48,227 nt of DNA. Origin: an uncultured Mediterraneibacter sp. (lineage in GTDB: Bacteria > Bacillota > Clostridia > Lachnospirales > Lachnospiraceae). The position numbers and the translations under genes are program-made. The stretch is taken from contig CALWFV010000025.1 in the NCBI GenBank assembly GCA_944377745.1, forward strand, positions 1-48,227, read 5' to 3'. The notes under the pieces are model-generated. The model saw only the letters and a program-made list of their open reading frames with translations, was not told the DNA's origin and did no database searches. Each line of letters starts with the position of its first letter. The first letter of the stretch is position 1. Below, in pieces: positions 40,433 through 48,113 of this stretch.

Positions 40433-40610
40433 CTTGTCCTCCTTTCGTTTCTGCTTATGAAGTCAACTTCTATAATATACAACGCGCGGGAATAAGAAAA
40501 GGTTAGTGAAAGCTGTAAATTTTATAAATAATTTTTAGGAGCTAATCACCGGAAGTGTGTGCGGTCGTCAAGGTCTGGGAGAAACTCGCACTTTAGCTCG
40601 TCGCCGTCGC
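40433..40610. other. Gene-free stretch upstream of the cassette 2 sigma gene
   Basis: It contains the sigma gene leader with the CGTT-G-TAT box (minus strand, about 40474-40486) and, next to the following terminator, a GC-rich stretch (40561-40610) reading TTTTTTGCGACGGCGACGAG on the minus strand. That start resembles the terminator-associated repeat at 36911-36997. No coding frame is supported. Confidence 0.45.
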
Positions 40611-40656
40611 AAAAAACAGGCAGGAAGCGGTTTCTTAAATATCACCGTTTCCTGCC
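40611..40656 (-). terminator. Terminator after the Rpn pseudogene
   Basis: Thirteen-base arms at 40619-40631 and 40644-40656 (one G-T pair), followed on the minus strand by TTTTTT (40616-40611). Fifteen bases past the pseudogene stop. Confidence 0.85.
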
Positions 40657-40670
40657 CGTTTTCCTTCACC

Positions 40671-41203
40671 TTATGTCTGCTCCATCTCTCTACGGATTGA
40701 TTCGATCTCCTCCTCATTTAATCCGCTTGCTTCTTTGATCATCTTAATGTCTGCGCCTGCCTTTAAGAATGCAAAGATCATTTCACGCTTTCCCTGCCTC
40801 AATCCTTCTGTTCTGCCTCTGCTATCCGCTTCTTTCAACTCTTCCGCAAACAGTTCGTTTAATGCATCACACATTTTCTTTTCCACCTCCATCTGTTCCC
40901 AGTTTGCCCTTGTGATCAGATTCATCACAGCAGTATAATCTTTTGATTTCCTGTGTTTCTCATATTCTCTCATCAGCTTTCGGATCTCTTCGCCTGCTCG
41001 AAGATCAGTCCGCATGCTTTGGATCCAGTAGTTTTCTTCATCTGAACATCCTGCAATTTTTTAATGATAAGTACATCCATCTGCAGAGGCTTTTTACTCA
41101 GCAGATGTTCTTCATGCATCTCCAGATATTGCATCTCATCCTGCAGTGTGATACGCAGCGCGGCGCCAAAGGCCGGATGCCATTGTAGTTTTGTTTTTTC
41201 CAT
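40671..41203 (-). pseudogene. Internally deleted Rpn-family nuclease gene
   Basis: The first frame (41203 to 40973) opens MEKTKLQWHPAFGAALRITL, the usual N-terminus of a Lachnospiraceae Rpn/YhgA-type protein, and runs to about VQMKK. The second frame, shifted, continues EENYWIQSMRTDLRAGEE and carries the family C-terminus to 40671 (MCDALNELFAEEL, GRTEGLRQGKREM). The middle catalytic part is missing. The junction lies near 41030-41043, so a deletion plus frameshift removed the nuclease core. It is not functional as a nuclease; the C-terminal frame could still be made from ATG 41015. Confidence 0.82.
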
Positions 41204-41507
41204 TTAGTCTCCCTTAAGTATAATACATCTTGTTTCCATGTCGCAATGTTAAATTCAGATCATTCTTACTTCGCTTATCTCTGCAATGGCATCACCCCTG
41301 TCACTTTTTCCATCTCTCACTTCTGTGAAAATTCCCTGATATACGGGTCTGAAATAATGATGATAATTTCTGCGGTCTGATCGAGCTGAACGCTCTCCGC
41401 ATCGGATAATGACAGGATACCACATTTTTTACCAAATGTGATCCACAATTTATAAAAAATAATCACTGACAGAATTACCGTTCACATCTTGCAGAATCAA
41501 AAAGTTC
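41204..41507. other. Gene-free stretch before the di-heme membrane protein
   Basis: AT-rich intergenic DNA. It holds CACATTT/AAATGTG (about 41419-41438), a short hairpin of unknown role, and no frame with a ribosome site. Minus-strand promoter elements for the pseudogene were not recognised. Confidence 0.4.
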
Positions 41508-41553
41508 TTTACTTGAGAATCGTTTTCATGTATTATTGTTAGTTGTTTCTAAC
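41508..41553 (+). promoter_or_regulatory. Promoter with Fur-like box and second dyad
   Basis: TTTACT (41508-41513), 17-bp spacer, TATTAT (41531-41536). The spacer contains TGAGAATCGTTTTCA (41514-41528), matching 12 of 15 positions of the Fur 7-1-7 consensus TGATAATnATTATCA. A second dyad GTTAG-N6-CTAAC (41538-41553) covers the start region. Iron-linked repression of the downstream membrane protein is predicted. Confidence 0.65.
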
Positions 41554-41579
41554 TATAAGATATACAAAGGAGAACTTTT

Positions 41580-41942
41580 ATGACTATTCTGAACCTGTTT
41601 ATGATCCTTATTTCCTTTGCACTGCTCCTGCTGTGTATGCTTGCTCCGCTGAGAAAGAGTGCCGCGGCACAGAAGCACCCTTCTCTGAAGATGCTCCTCA
41701 GACCGCATGCAGTTTACGGAGTGCTCCTCCTGATCGTCTCACTCGTTCATGGCATCCTCTCTGGAAATAAACCGGCGATGATGAGCGGAAAAGTGGCATG
41801 GCTCTGCCTGCTCATACTTCTGATCCTGTCTCTGTTTAAAAAACGGATGAATCCCGGAGCATGGCTGAGGCTTCACAGGATCTTTGCTGTCCTTTTCTGT
41901 GTGCTCATCGTGATCCATATTGTTTCCAGCCGGTTTCTCTAA
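41580..41942 (+). CDS. Four-helix di-heme b-type membrane protein (ferric-reductase-like)
   Basis: Short protein of 120 residues with four helices (about 3-22, 42-61, 72-88, 99-117). Two helices each carry a His pair with identical spacing, H43-x13-H57 and H99-x13-H113, the arrangement that binds two stacked b-hemes in ferric reductases and cytochrome b. No flavin domain is present. AAAGGAGA is seven bases before the ATG. With a Fur-like box at its promoter and a ferredoxin pair downstream, a role in moving electrons across the membrane, for example to Fe3+, is plausible but unproven. Confidence 0.68.
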   Translation: MTILNLFMILISFALLLLCMLAPLRKSAAAQKHPSLKMLLRPHAVYGVLLLIVSLVHGILSGNKPAMMSGKVAWLCLLILLILSLFKKRMNPGAWLRLHRIFAVLFCVLIVIHIVSSRFL

Positions 41943-41993
41943 TTCCCTTTTCACAGGGCATTCCTCCGTCCTCAAACGATTCGTTGTCTGTTT

Positions 41994-42035
41994 TGTGATT
42001 TCATCACAGAAAGGGACGGATTTCAGATGTATAAT
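41994..42035 (+). promoter_or_regulatory. Ferredoxin promoter with Crp/Fnr-like palindrome
   Basis: Extended -10 TGTATAAT (TATAAT at 42030-42035) without a good -35. A perfect dyad TGTGAT-TTC-ATCACA (41994-42008) sits at the place of the -35 box. This suggests control by a Crp/Fnr-type protein bound around -35 to -40. The regulator is not in this window. Confidence 0.6.
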
Positions 42036-42073
42036 TGTCCGGTAATATCAATCAATCTGGAGGAAAAATCATC

Positions 42074-42283
42074 ATGTCTTCAATTCGGAAAAAACGGAAA
42101 GCTTTCGTGGAGCAGGCAGACTGTGTAGCCTGCGGCTGCTGCGTGAAAGTCTGTCCCCTTGGAGCGATCCGGATCATCAGCGGGATCATGGCTCAGGTGG
42201 ATATGGAGAAATGCGTCGGATGCGGGAAATGTGCAAAAGAATGTCCGGCAAGTGTGATCGCGGTCAAGGAGGTGACAGCATGA
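42074..42283 (+). CDS. 2[4Fe-4S] ferredoxin
   Basis: Bacterial ferredoxin of 69 residues with two complete CxxCxxCxxxCP clusters: C17, C20, C23, C27 and C47, C50, C53, C57. An N-terminal basic stretch (SIRKKRKA) precedes them. ATG 42074 follows GGAGG. The upstream extension of the frame has no ribosome site. It overlaps the next gene as ATGA, so it likely passes electrons to or from that membrane protein. Confidence 0.9.
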   Translation: MSSIRKKRKAFVEQADCVACGCCVKVCPLGAIRIISGIMAQVDMEKCVGCGKCAKECPASVIAVKEVTA

Positions 42284-42852
42284 AAAAGCAATGGTATGAT
42301 TACTTATGGATCCTTTCTCTCACTTATCTGATTCTGGGCTTTTTCAATATTATGTTCGCATGGCTGGGACTGATCTGCTTTTTTGTCCCTCTGCTCATCT
42401 CACTGATAAAGGGCACAAAGGGGTATTGTAACCGCTACTGCGGAAGAGGTCAGTTGTTCGGTCTGCTGGGCGGCACCTTCGGGCTTTCCCGCAAAAAAGA
42501 TATTCCAAAGTGGATGAAAAGCAAATGGTTCCGGTACGGATTTTTGATCTTCTTTTTCGCAATGTTCTTCCTGATGCTGTGGAATACTTATCTGGTATTT
42601 GCGGGAGCCCGGGACCTGAAAGAGGTCGTAACGCTGCTGTGGACCTTTAAAGTACCGTGGCATTGGGCTTACCACGGTACATTGATCCATCCCGGCGCAG
42701 CTCAGTTTGCTTTCGGTTTTTACAGTGTAATGCTTACCTCCACAGTGCTTGGTCTGATCACCATGGTACTGTTCAAGCCCCGAAGCTGGTGCGTCTACTG
42801 CCCTATGGGGACCATGACGCAGATCATCTGCAAAATAAAGGATAAGAAATAA
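42280..42852 (+). CDS. NapH/NosR-like Fe-S membrane protein
   Basis: Protein of 190 residues with about four helices (8-28, 30-45, 85-108, 145-165). Two cytoplasmic cysteine motifs, YCNRYCGRGQLF (C50, C54) and WCVYCPMG (C171, C174), are typical of the 4Fe-4S_5 domain of NapH/RnfH/CcoG-type quinol or ferredoxin electron-transfer subunits. It is shorter than NapH. AAGGAGG before ATG 42280 lies within the ferredoxin gene. It forms a unit with the ferredoxin. Confidence 0.82.
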   Translation: MKKQWYDYLWILSLTYLILGFFNIMFAWLGLICFFVPLLISLIKGTKGYCNRYCGRGQLFGLLGGTFGLSRKKDIPKWMKSKWFRYGFLIFFFAMFFLMLWNTYLVFAGARDLKEVVTLLWTFKVPWHWAYHGTLIHPGAAQFAFGFYSVMLTSTVLGLITMVLFKPRSWCVYCPMGTMTQIICKIKDKK

Positions 42853-42897
42853 TGATCTGAAACCTGTTTCAGCAATCTTCCTGCAAGACCGTCGTCA

Positions 42898-45531
42898 TCA
42901 GGTCACATTGGCTTTCAGCCGCTCCACCACGCTCTCCCGCTCTGTCCTCCAAAACAGGATCAGAGGCACCGCAGTACAGATCACAAGCAGAAGTGCGATA
43001 CACACTGCAGTTTCCGCCGCAGGATACCGGAATACGAAATAGACGATCTTTTCATCCATGACCGCACCGAATGCATACAGCGCTCCGGTTCCGGCGGTCA
43101 GCAGGAGAACGGTGACGATCAGGCTGTAAAACACACCTTCCAGGAGAAGCATCCGCTTAAGCTGCCGCCTGGTCAGTCCGATACTCTCCAGCACGGCAAA
43201 CTCCTTTCTACGCATGGCAAGTCCGGTCAGTGTGACATTTACATAATTTACCAGTCCCATCAGGATCAGAAGGATGCACAGAGCTCCCATAGCGGTCCGG
43301 CTGGAAGAGATATAATCTTTTCTGGCTGCCAGTTCGTCCGATTTCGCATACATGTTCAGGCTTCCCAGCTTCACTTCATTGCTGCTCTCACTGATCAGCC
43401 CATGAGCGCGGTTATAATCCGCAGTGATCCCCGACAGCGTCGCTTTCATTGTGGGTTCATACTCCGGGGCTGCTTCCAGCTCGATCTCAAAGGTCTGCTC
43501 TGTCAGACCCAGTTTCTGAAAGCCCTCCTCTCCTGCGAGAAAATAAATGATACCCGGTCCGATCGCCGTATTGTTCAGATCCGGAAGCCCGCTCTTCAGA
43601 CAATCCAGATATCCTGCGAACCGCATTGTCTGCGCCCCGTTTCCATCCAGGTCTGTAAGAGTCAGTTCCTTTCCGATATCCTCTCTGCCTTTCTCCTCCT
43701 CGATCCGGGACAGCCCGCGGTAGTGCAGGAAGATCAGCCCTTCCCCTTTCCTCACGCTCTCCACATCCAGATCAAGTTTTTCTTCCTCAGCAAACTCTTC
43801 GAGCTGTGCCAGCCACTCATCACTCACTGCCTGCACCACAAAAGAACTTGTCTCTGCCTCACTCCCGGTAGTTCCCACAAAAACCTGTATTGCCTCTTCA
43901 TCCAGAGAGATCCTCCCATATCCGCCCCTTGCGATCCGGCTTCCGGTAACTCCTCTCATATTCAGGATCTGCTCCTGAATCTCCTGCGGAAAAAAGATCT
44001 GGTCAGAATGATACGCGTCTACAGACATGGCGTTCATCATCACCTCAACGCTGAAGTCCGGTCTCTCGTAGTTGATCCGGTTCGTCTCATCGGTCCCCCG
44101 GGTCAATACCACCGCCCCCAGAGAGACCGTGATCCCCAACAGGAGGGAAACTACTGTGACGAGGAAACGTTTCCGGACCCGGAACAGGTTTCTCCACGCC
44201 ATCAGGACAATCCCGCCTCTGTCATCTTCGATCCCTTCCTCCTGAATTTTCTGTCTGCGATTTTTCTGTCCTGAGTACCTCTTTCCTTCCTCTGCAAGTT
44301 TTCCGCCGGATTTCTTTCCATCCATCCTGCGTACATGCCGGACAATCTGCCCGGTATACTTCACTGCCTCTACCGGGGACATTCCCGCCGCCCGGTTCAC
44401 CGCCAGCGCCGCGCTGACGAAAGTGACCGCCGCGCCGAAGCAGACCGCCGGCAGGAGCAGCCAGGGGCGGAACGCGATCATCGCCGACGCATCTCCCAGC
44501 CCGTGGAGATACATTCCGGAAAGCAGTCCGGGGATCACAGTCACTGTAATAACGCTCCCCACAGCGGTGCCTGCCAGGCAGCCCCATAATACTGTATAAG
44601 CTGTCTGCCGGAACACGATACGCTCAAGCTGCGCCTTCGTCGCACCCATGGTTTTTAAGAGCCCGTACTGCCTGATATCCCGGCTGATGGAGATATGCAT
44701 CACATTGTAGAGCAGCATTCCCGCGCCTGCCAGTATGAGCAGGGCTAGGAACGCCGCTGTCCCGAAGCCTCCCGTCATGTCATATACTGCCTGCCATGTA
44801 AATGAATTTCCGCCGAGGAACTGCTGGCTGTCATCACGCATGGTGACGTCAGTATACAGCCGCTGCATGATATCCTCGTCTGTGATTCCATCGTCCTGCC
44901 GGATCAGCAGGATCGTCGACTGGTCCGTATCCACATCCAGAGTATCATGAAACTCCTTCGAAAAATATCCGGCAGGGACCGTGATCGTGGGATCCATATA
45001 TTCTGTATAAAATCCGGACAGCCGGAAGACGCCCTCTGTCTCACTTCCGTCTGTAAGCCGGATCCGATCCCGGATCTCCATACCCACCTCCGGATCAGTG
45101 ATCCCCATGCCGTTCAGCGCACGCATGGACAGCATGATCTCATCTTTCTCTTCAGGGTATGTCCCGTGGATATCCGAGTAGGCGGGTTTCTGCATGATCT
45201 CCCACGTCGTCTTATCCATCACCTCACAACTGTACTCTTCCGTGTATCCGAATACCACGTCAAAACCGGTGTCTCTTATGTAGGGAAGAGCGTCGATTTC
45301 TTCCTTCTGAGCCTCATTTGCCCGCTCCAGCATGGTGTATGCCGCTGTGCCGGCGTTCCGTGTATACAGCAGACAGTCCGTCGCGATCTTTCCAATGGCA
45401 AGGCTGAACACGCAGAACAGCATCATCACCGTAAACGCCACGGCAGTGATCAGGATCCGGTTCCTGCTCCGGTTTGCCCGGTAACTCTCCCGCGCCAGCA
45501 TGCGGATGACTTCTCTGTTGTTATTCCTCAT
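42898..45531 (-). CDS. FtsX/MacB-type ABC permease, large
   Basis: Permease of about 877 residues with two FtsX repeats. Helix 1 is at about 25-48, outside domain 1 at 50-250, three helices at about 250-380, a Lys-rich cytoplasmic linker (about 400-445), a second N-terminal helix (about 455-477), outside domain 2 (480-745) and three final helices. Two MacB-like periplasmic modules in one chain are usual in Firmicute lipoprotein or peptide exporters. The overlapping GTG at 45540 is an alternative start; the ATG at 45531 has a weak AAGG upstream. It acts with the ATPase at 45537-46199. Confidence 0.85.
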   Translation of the reverse strand: MRNNNREVIRMLARESYRANRSRNRILITAVAFTVMMLFCVFSLAIGKIATDCLLYTRNAGTAAYTMLERANEAQKEEIDALPYIRDTGFDVVFGYTEEYSCEVMDKTTWEIMQKPAYSDIHGTYPEEKDEIMLSMRALNGMGITDPEVGMEIRDRIRLTDGSETEGVFRLSGFYTEYMDPTITVPAGYFSKEFHDTLDVDTDQSTILLIRQDDGITDEDIMQRLYTDVTMRDDSQQFLGGNSFTWQAVYDMTGGFGTAAFLALLILAGAGMLLYNVMHISISRDIRQYGLLKTMGATKAQLERIVFRQTAYTVLWGCLAGTAVGSVITVTVIPGLLSGMYLHGLGDASAMIAFRPWLLLPAVCFGAAVTFVSAALAVNRAAGMSPVEAVKYTGQIVRHVRRMDGKKSGGKLAEEGKRYSGQKNRRQKIQEEGIEDDRGGIVLMAWRNLFRVRKRFLVTVVSLLLGITVSLGAVVLTRGTDETNRINYERPDFSVEVMMNAMSVDAYHSDQIFFPQEIQEQILNMRGVTGSRIARGGYGRISLDEEAIQVFVGTTGSEAETSSFVVQAVSDEWLAQLEEFAEEEKLDLDVESVRKGEGLIFLHYRGLSRIEEEKGREDIGKELTLTDLDGNGAQTMRFAGYLDCLKSGLPDLNNTAIGPGIIYFLAGEEGFQKLGLTEQTFEIELEAAPEYEPTMKATLSGITADYNRAHGLISESSNEVKLGSLNMYAKSDELAARKDYISSSRTAMGALCILLILMGLVNYVNVTLTGLAMRRKEFAVLESIGLTRRQLKRMLLLEGVFYSLIVTVLLLTAGTGALYAFGAVMDEKIVYFVFRYPAAETAVCIALLLVICTAVPLILFWRTERESVVERLKANVT

Positions 45532-45536
45532 GCCGT

Positions 45537-46199
45537 TCACCTTACCTTTCCATCCTCGATCCGGATCATCCGGTCCGCCATCTGGGCGATCTCCTCATTG
45601 TGGGTCACTACGACGATAGTCTGGTTAAAGGCAGCGGCGCTGGATCTGAGAAGTCCCACCACTTCTGTTCCGGTCACGGAATCCAGATTGCCGGTGGGCT
45701 CGTCCGCGAGGATGACCGCAGGCTTGGTGCTGAGCGCTCTGGCGATGGCGACTCTCTGCTGCTGTCCACCGGAGAGCATTTCCGGCAGATCACTCAGTTT
45801 CTCTCTGAGCCCCAGACTGTCAACGATCCGGTTCAGAAACGCCTTGTCTATCCCCATCCCGTCCAGCTTCAGAGGAAGAGTGATATTCTCCTTTACGCTT
45901 AAGATCGGCATCAGATTATAGTTCTGAAACACAAACCCGATGTTTCTCCTGCGAAACACTGTCAGTTCCTCTCCCTTCATTCCGCCCAGCCGCTTCCCCC
46001 GGACAATAACATCCCCTTCTGTCGGATCATCAAGACCTCCCAGCATGTTCAGAAGAGTGGTCTTTCCGCTCCCGGAGGAACCGATGATCGCGACGAATTC
46101 TCCCTCTTCAATCGAAATGGAAACTCCGTCGAGAGCGCGCACTTCTCCCGACGGAGTCTGATAGATCTTCCTTAAGTTTTCTGTCCTTAATACTTCCAT
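45537..46199 (-). CDS. MacB/LolD-type ABC transporter ATPase
   Basis: Compact ATPase of 220 residues with Walker A GSSGSGKTT, Q-loop FVFQNYNLMP, signature LSGGQQQR, Walker B VILADEPTGNLD and H-loop VTHNEE. This LolD/MacB class couples to FtsX-fold permeases that extrude rather than import. It precedes the large permease, whose GTG alternative start overlaps its stop codon. Its promoter region has a TGTAAG direct repeat. Confidence 0.9.
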   Translation of the reverse strand: MEVLRTENLRKIYQTPSGEVRALDGVSISIEEGEFVAIIGSSGSGKTTLLNMLGGLDDPTEGDVIVRGKRLGGMKGEELTVFRRRNIGFVFQNYNLMPILSVKENITLPLKLDGMGIDKAFLNRIVDSLGLREKLSDLPEMLSGGQQQRVAIARALSTKPAVILADEPTGNLDSVTGTEVVGLLRSSAAAFNQTIVVVTHNEEIAQMADRMIRIEDGKVR

Positions 46200-46230
46200 A
46201 AGATACCCCCTGTGATGTTTTCTTATTTCC

Positions 46231-46263
46231 AGTCTAACAGGGAATACTTACAAACTGCTTACA
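46231..46263 (-). promoter_or_regulatory. ATPase promoter with TGTAAG direct repeat
   Basis: Minus-strand direct repeat TGTAAG-N5-TGTAAG (46263-46258 and 46252-46247; 11-bp period) overlaps the expected -35 position of a TAGACT -10 (46231-46236). Direct repeats on one helix turn are typical OmpR-family response-regulator sites, in keeping with the histidine kinase encoded next door. Confidence 0.5.
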
Positions 46264-46375
46264 GTTTCCCGTTTCGTTCATCGCCGGGGTGGCGGTTGCT
46301 TTCTGTGGCTGCTTTCTGCTGCTTCCATACATTACTTCCGCATATTAGTACATTATTAGTTCATTAATTCGTTCG

Positions 46376-47311
46376 TTAGTCCACTGGCAGATAAATCCCC
46401 ACTGAGAGTCCCGGTTCCAGACGCTTCACCTTCATAAAACCGCCGTGTCTCTGCACGATCTCCCGGGAAAGGTAAAGTCCAAGCCCGAACCCGTTCTGTC
46501 CGTTTACATGCTTTCCTCTGTAGAAACGCCGGAAGATCAGGTTCTCCTCCCCCTCCTCGATCCCGGTTCCCTCATCTCTCACCTCGATCCGGAAAAACAT
46601 CTCGTTTTTCACTGTACTCACATAGATCGTACTGCCTTCCGGGGAATATTTGATGCTGTTGTCCAGCAGGTTGAACACCGCCTCCCCCAGCCACTGGGGA
46701 TCGTGGAGAACGGCTGATCCCGCTTCTTTCCCCTTCTCCCGGCCTGACGTTTTCTTCGTCCGGCCGCTCTCCCCGCTCATGGTAAGACGTATCTCGATCT
46801 GTTTTTCATCCGCGGCCTTTTTTGCCTGAAGGATACTGCCGAGAAGAGTTCCTTCCATATCCCGGGAATCTTTCCGAATCTGTATGATCCCGTTTTCCAG
46901 GCGGGCCATTCTGATAAAGCTTTCTGTCAAAAACCGGATCTTTTCCTCCGATTCTGCGATCGCCCGGATATAATATGCCTGGTCTTCCATGCGGATACTC
47001 TCACTGGTCCCCGTCCGGCGTTCAAGATCCGCTTTCAGCAGAGACAGATAGCTTTCCATATTTGCAAGAGGCGTCCTGAGCTGGTGCGCCGTGTCCGCGA
47101 TCAGCCCCCGTATCTCTTCCCGTTCTTGCAGGAGAGCCTGTTCGCTTCCCCGCATCTTATCGTTCAGGCGCAGGATCTGGCTCCGGATCTTTGACGGAAG
47201 AGTGTCCTCGCTGACGCGGTCAAGGGCGGGTTCCTCTCCATTGATCAGGCTCTCCAGTGACGCAGAGAGTTCTTCCATCTCTTTTCTGCTCTTGGATAAA
47301 TTCTGAAACAT
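46376..47311 (-). CDS. Histidine kinase lacking membrane sensor region
   Basis: Kinase of 311 residues. An N-terminal coiled segment (1-65), a HisKA box IADTAHQLRTPLANMES with H76, and a HATPase with N-box VFNLLDNSIKYSP, G1 RDEGTGI and G2 GFGLGLYLS. No transmembrane segment, which most kinases of this type have, is present. An in-frame stop (TGA) lies just before the ATG, so this is the real start, with GAGGAG upstream. No response regulator gene is adjacent. The ABC transporter on its left with a regulator-type direct repeat is the likely target. Confidence 0.85.
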   Translation of the reverse strand: MFQNLSKSRKEMEELSASLESLINGEEPALDRVSEDTLPSKIRSQILRLNDKMRGSEQALLQEREEIRGLIADTAHQLRTPLANMESYLSLLKADLERRTGTSESIRMEDQAYYIRAIAESEEKIRFLTESFIRMARLENGIIQIRKDSRDMEGTLLGSILQAKKAADEKQIEIRLTMSGESGRTKKTSGREKGKEAGSAVLHDPQWLGEAVFNLLDNSIKYSPEGSTIYVSTVKNEMFFRIEVRDEGTGIEEGEENLIFRRFYRGKHVNGQNGFGLGLYLSREIVQRHGGFMKVKRLEPGLSVGIYLPVD

Positions 47312-47336
47312 GTCTCACTCCTCGAACTTTTTATAT

Positions 47337-47879
47337 CTACATCTCCAAATCCATAATATAATACATCGGAATACATTCCTGATCCGAATCTTCTATGGCA
47401 AAATTCATGTCTTCCTCCAGATTTTCAAAACCATTTCTCAAATAAAGGCTGTATCCTTCTTTTGTGGAGTTTAAGGTAACAAAAGCAAATCCGACACATT
47501 CTCTGCGCATATTTTCAATTCTTTCCAGACAATCATCAAGCAGAAGGTCTGATAAATTTACTTTCACACCATCATTCGTAACTGTCTGAAGTACTCCATG
47601 AAATTTCTCGTCCAGAGCGAAACAGTTAATATGTACTGCACCACCTATCTTACGAATAATTCCGTCGTCGTTTTCTTCGATATAGCCTGTACCTAAGTTG
47701 TAATATCCGATGATCATTTTGTTGTCTGATGACAGAAATATATACGTCTTTCCAAATCCGTCATCCAATGAAATGGGATCGCATAAAAATCGATCCAGAT
47801 AAGAATTGCCTGAATGAAATGATGATGCCAGTTTTTACAAACTGGCATCATACGGAACAACATTTATTCTACTGTTCAT
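47337..47879 (-). pseudogene. GNAT acetyltransferase (toxin-like) with in-frame stop
   Basis: Frame from ATG 47879 (GGAG upstream) reads MNSRINVVPYDASL, then TAA at 47835-47837, then continues in the same frame as KLASSFHSGNSYLDRFL and on to 47337. The continuation has the GNAT toxin-type features: SGNSYLDRFL, GKTYIFLSSDNKMIIGYYNL, a central region and a C-terminal YSLYLRNGFENL. The stop interrupts the N-terminal domain, so the protein is probably not made at full length; restart at a TTG near 47768 would remove it. The stop lies inside a perfect 13-bp-arm inverted repeat (47821-47850). TA-type GNATs acetylate tRNA, but activity here is not supported. Confidence 0.75.
47821..47850 (-). repeat. 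Perfect inverted repeat holding the GNAT stop codon
   Basis: Arms of 13 bases (47822-47834 and 47838-47850 region, GATGCCAGTTT core) with a 3-4 base loop. The TAA stop codon is in the loop/arm boundary. It could also act as a terminator stem after the small upstream gene. Confidence 0.65.
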
Positions 47880-47881
47880 TA

Positions 47882-48055
47882 TTACTCCTTCGTAATCTTT
47901 ATCTTTGCTTCGTGAGTCGAAGGATTGACATCGATACTGAATTTATGCGAACGAATAAATGCTTTTCTTGATCTTGCCTCAGGTGTAAGTTTCTTCTTCG
48001 CAGACAAACTCTTTTTCGCTATAAACGGTCTGTCTGATATGCATGCGTAATTCAT
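47882..48055 (-). CDS. Small basic protein upstream of GNAT gene (antitoxin position)
   Basis: Protein of 57 residues, opening MNYACISDRPFIAKKSLSAK, Lys/Arg-rich in the middle and ending KFSIDVNPSTHEAKIKITKE. AAGGAGG lies six bases before the ATG and it has its own consensus promoter. It ends two bases before the GNAT ATG, the usual arrangement of an antitoxin followed by its toxin. No DUF1778/RHH signature is obvious, so the antitoxin role is by position only. Confidence 0.6.
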   Translation of the reverse strand: MNYACISDRPFIAKKSLSAKKKLTPEARSRKAFIRSHKFSIDVNPSTHEAKIKITKE

Positions 48056-48084
48056 GATGTTCCTCCTTCCTTTTATTTTTTTCA

Positions 48085-48113
48085 ATTATAGCATTTGCAG
48101 AAATTATTGTAAA
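48085..48113 (-). promoter_or_regulatory. Promoter of the small-protein/GNAT pair
   Basis: Minus-strand TTTACA (48108-48113), 17-bp spacer, TATAAT (48085-48090), 30 bases before the small gene's ATG. Confidence 0.8.
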
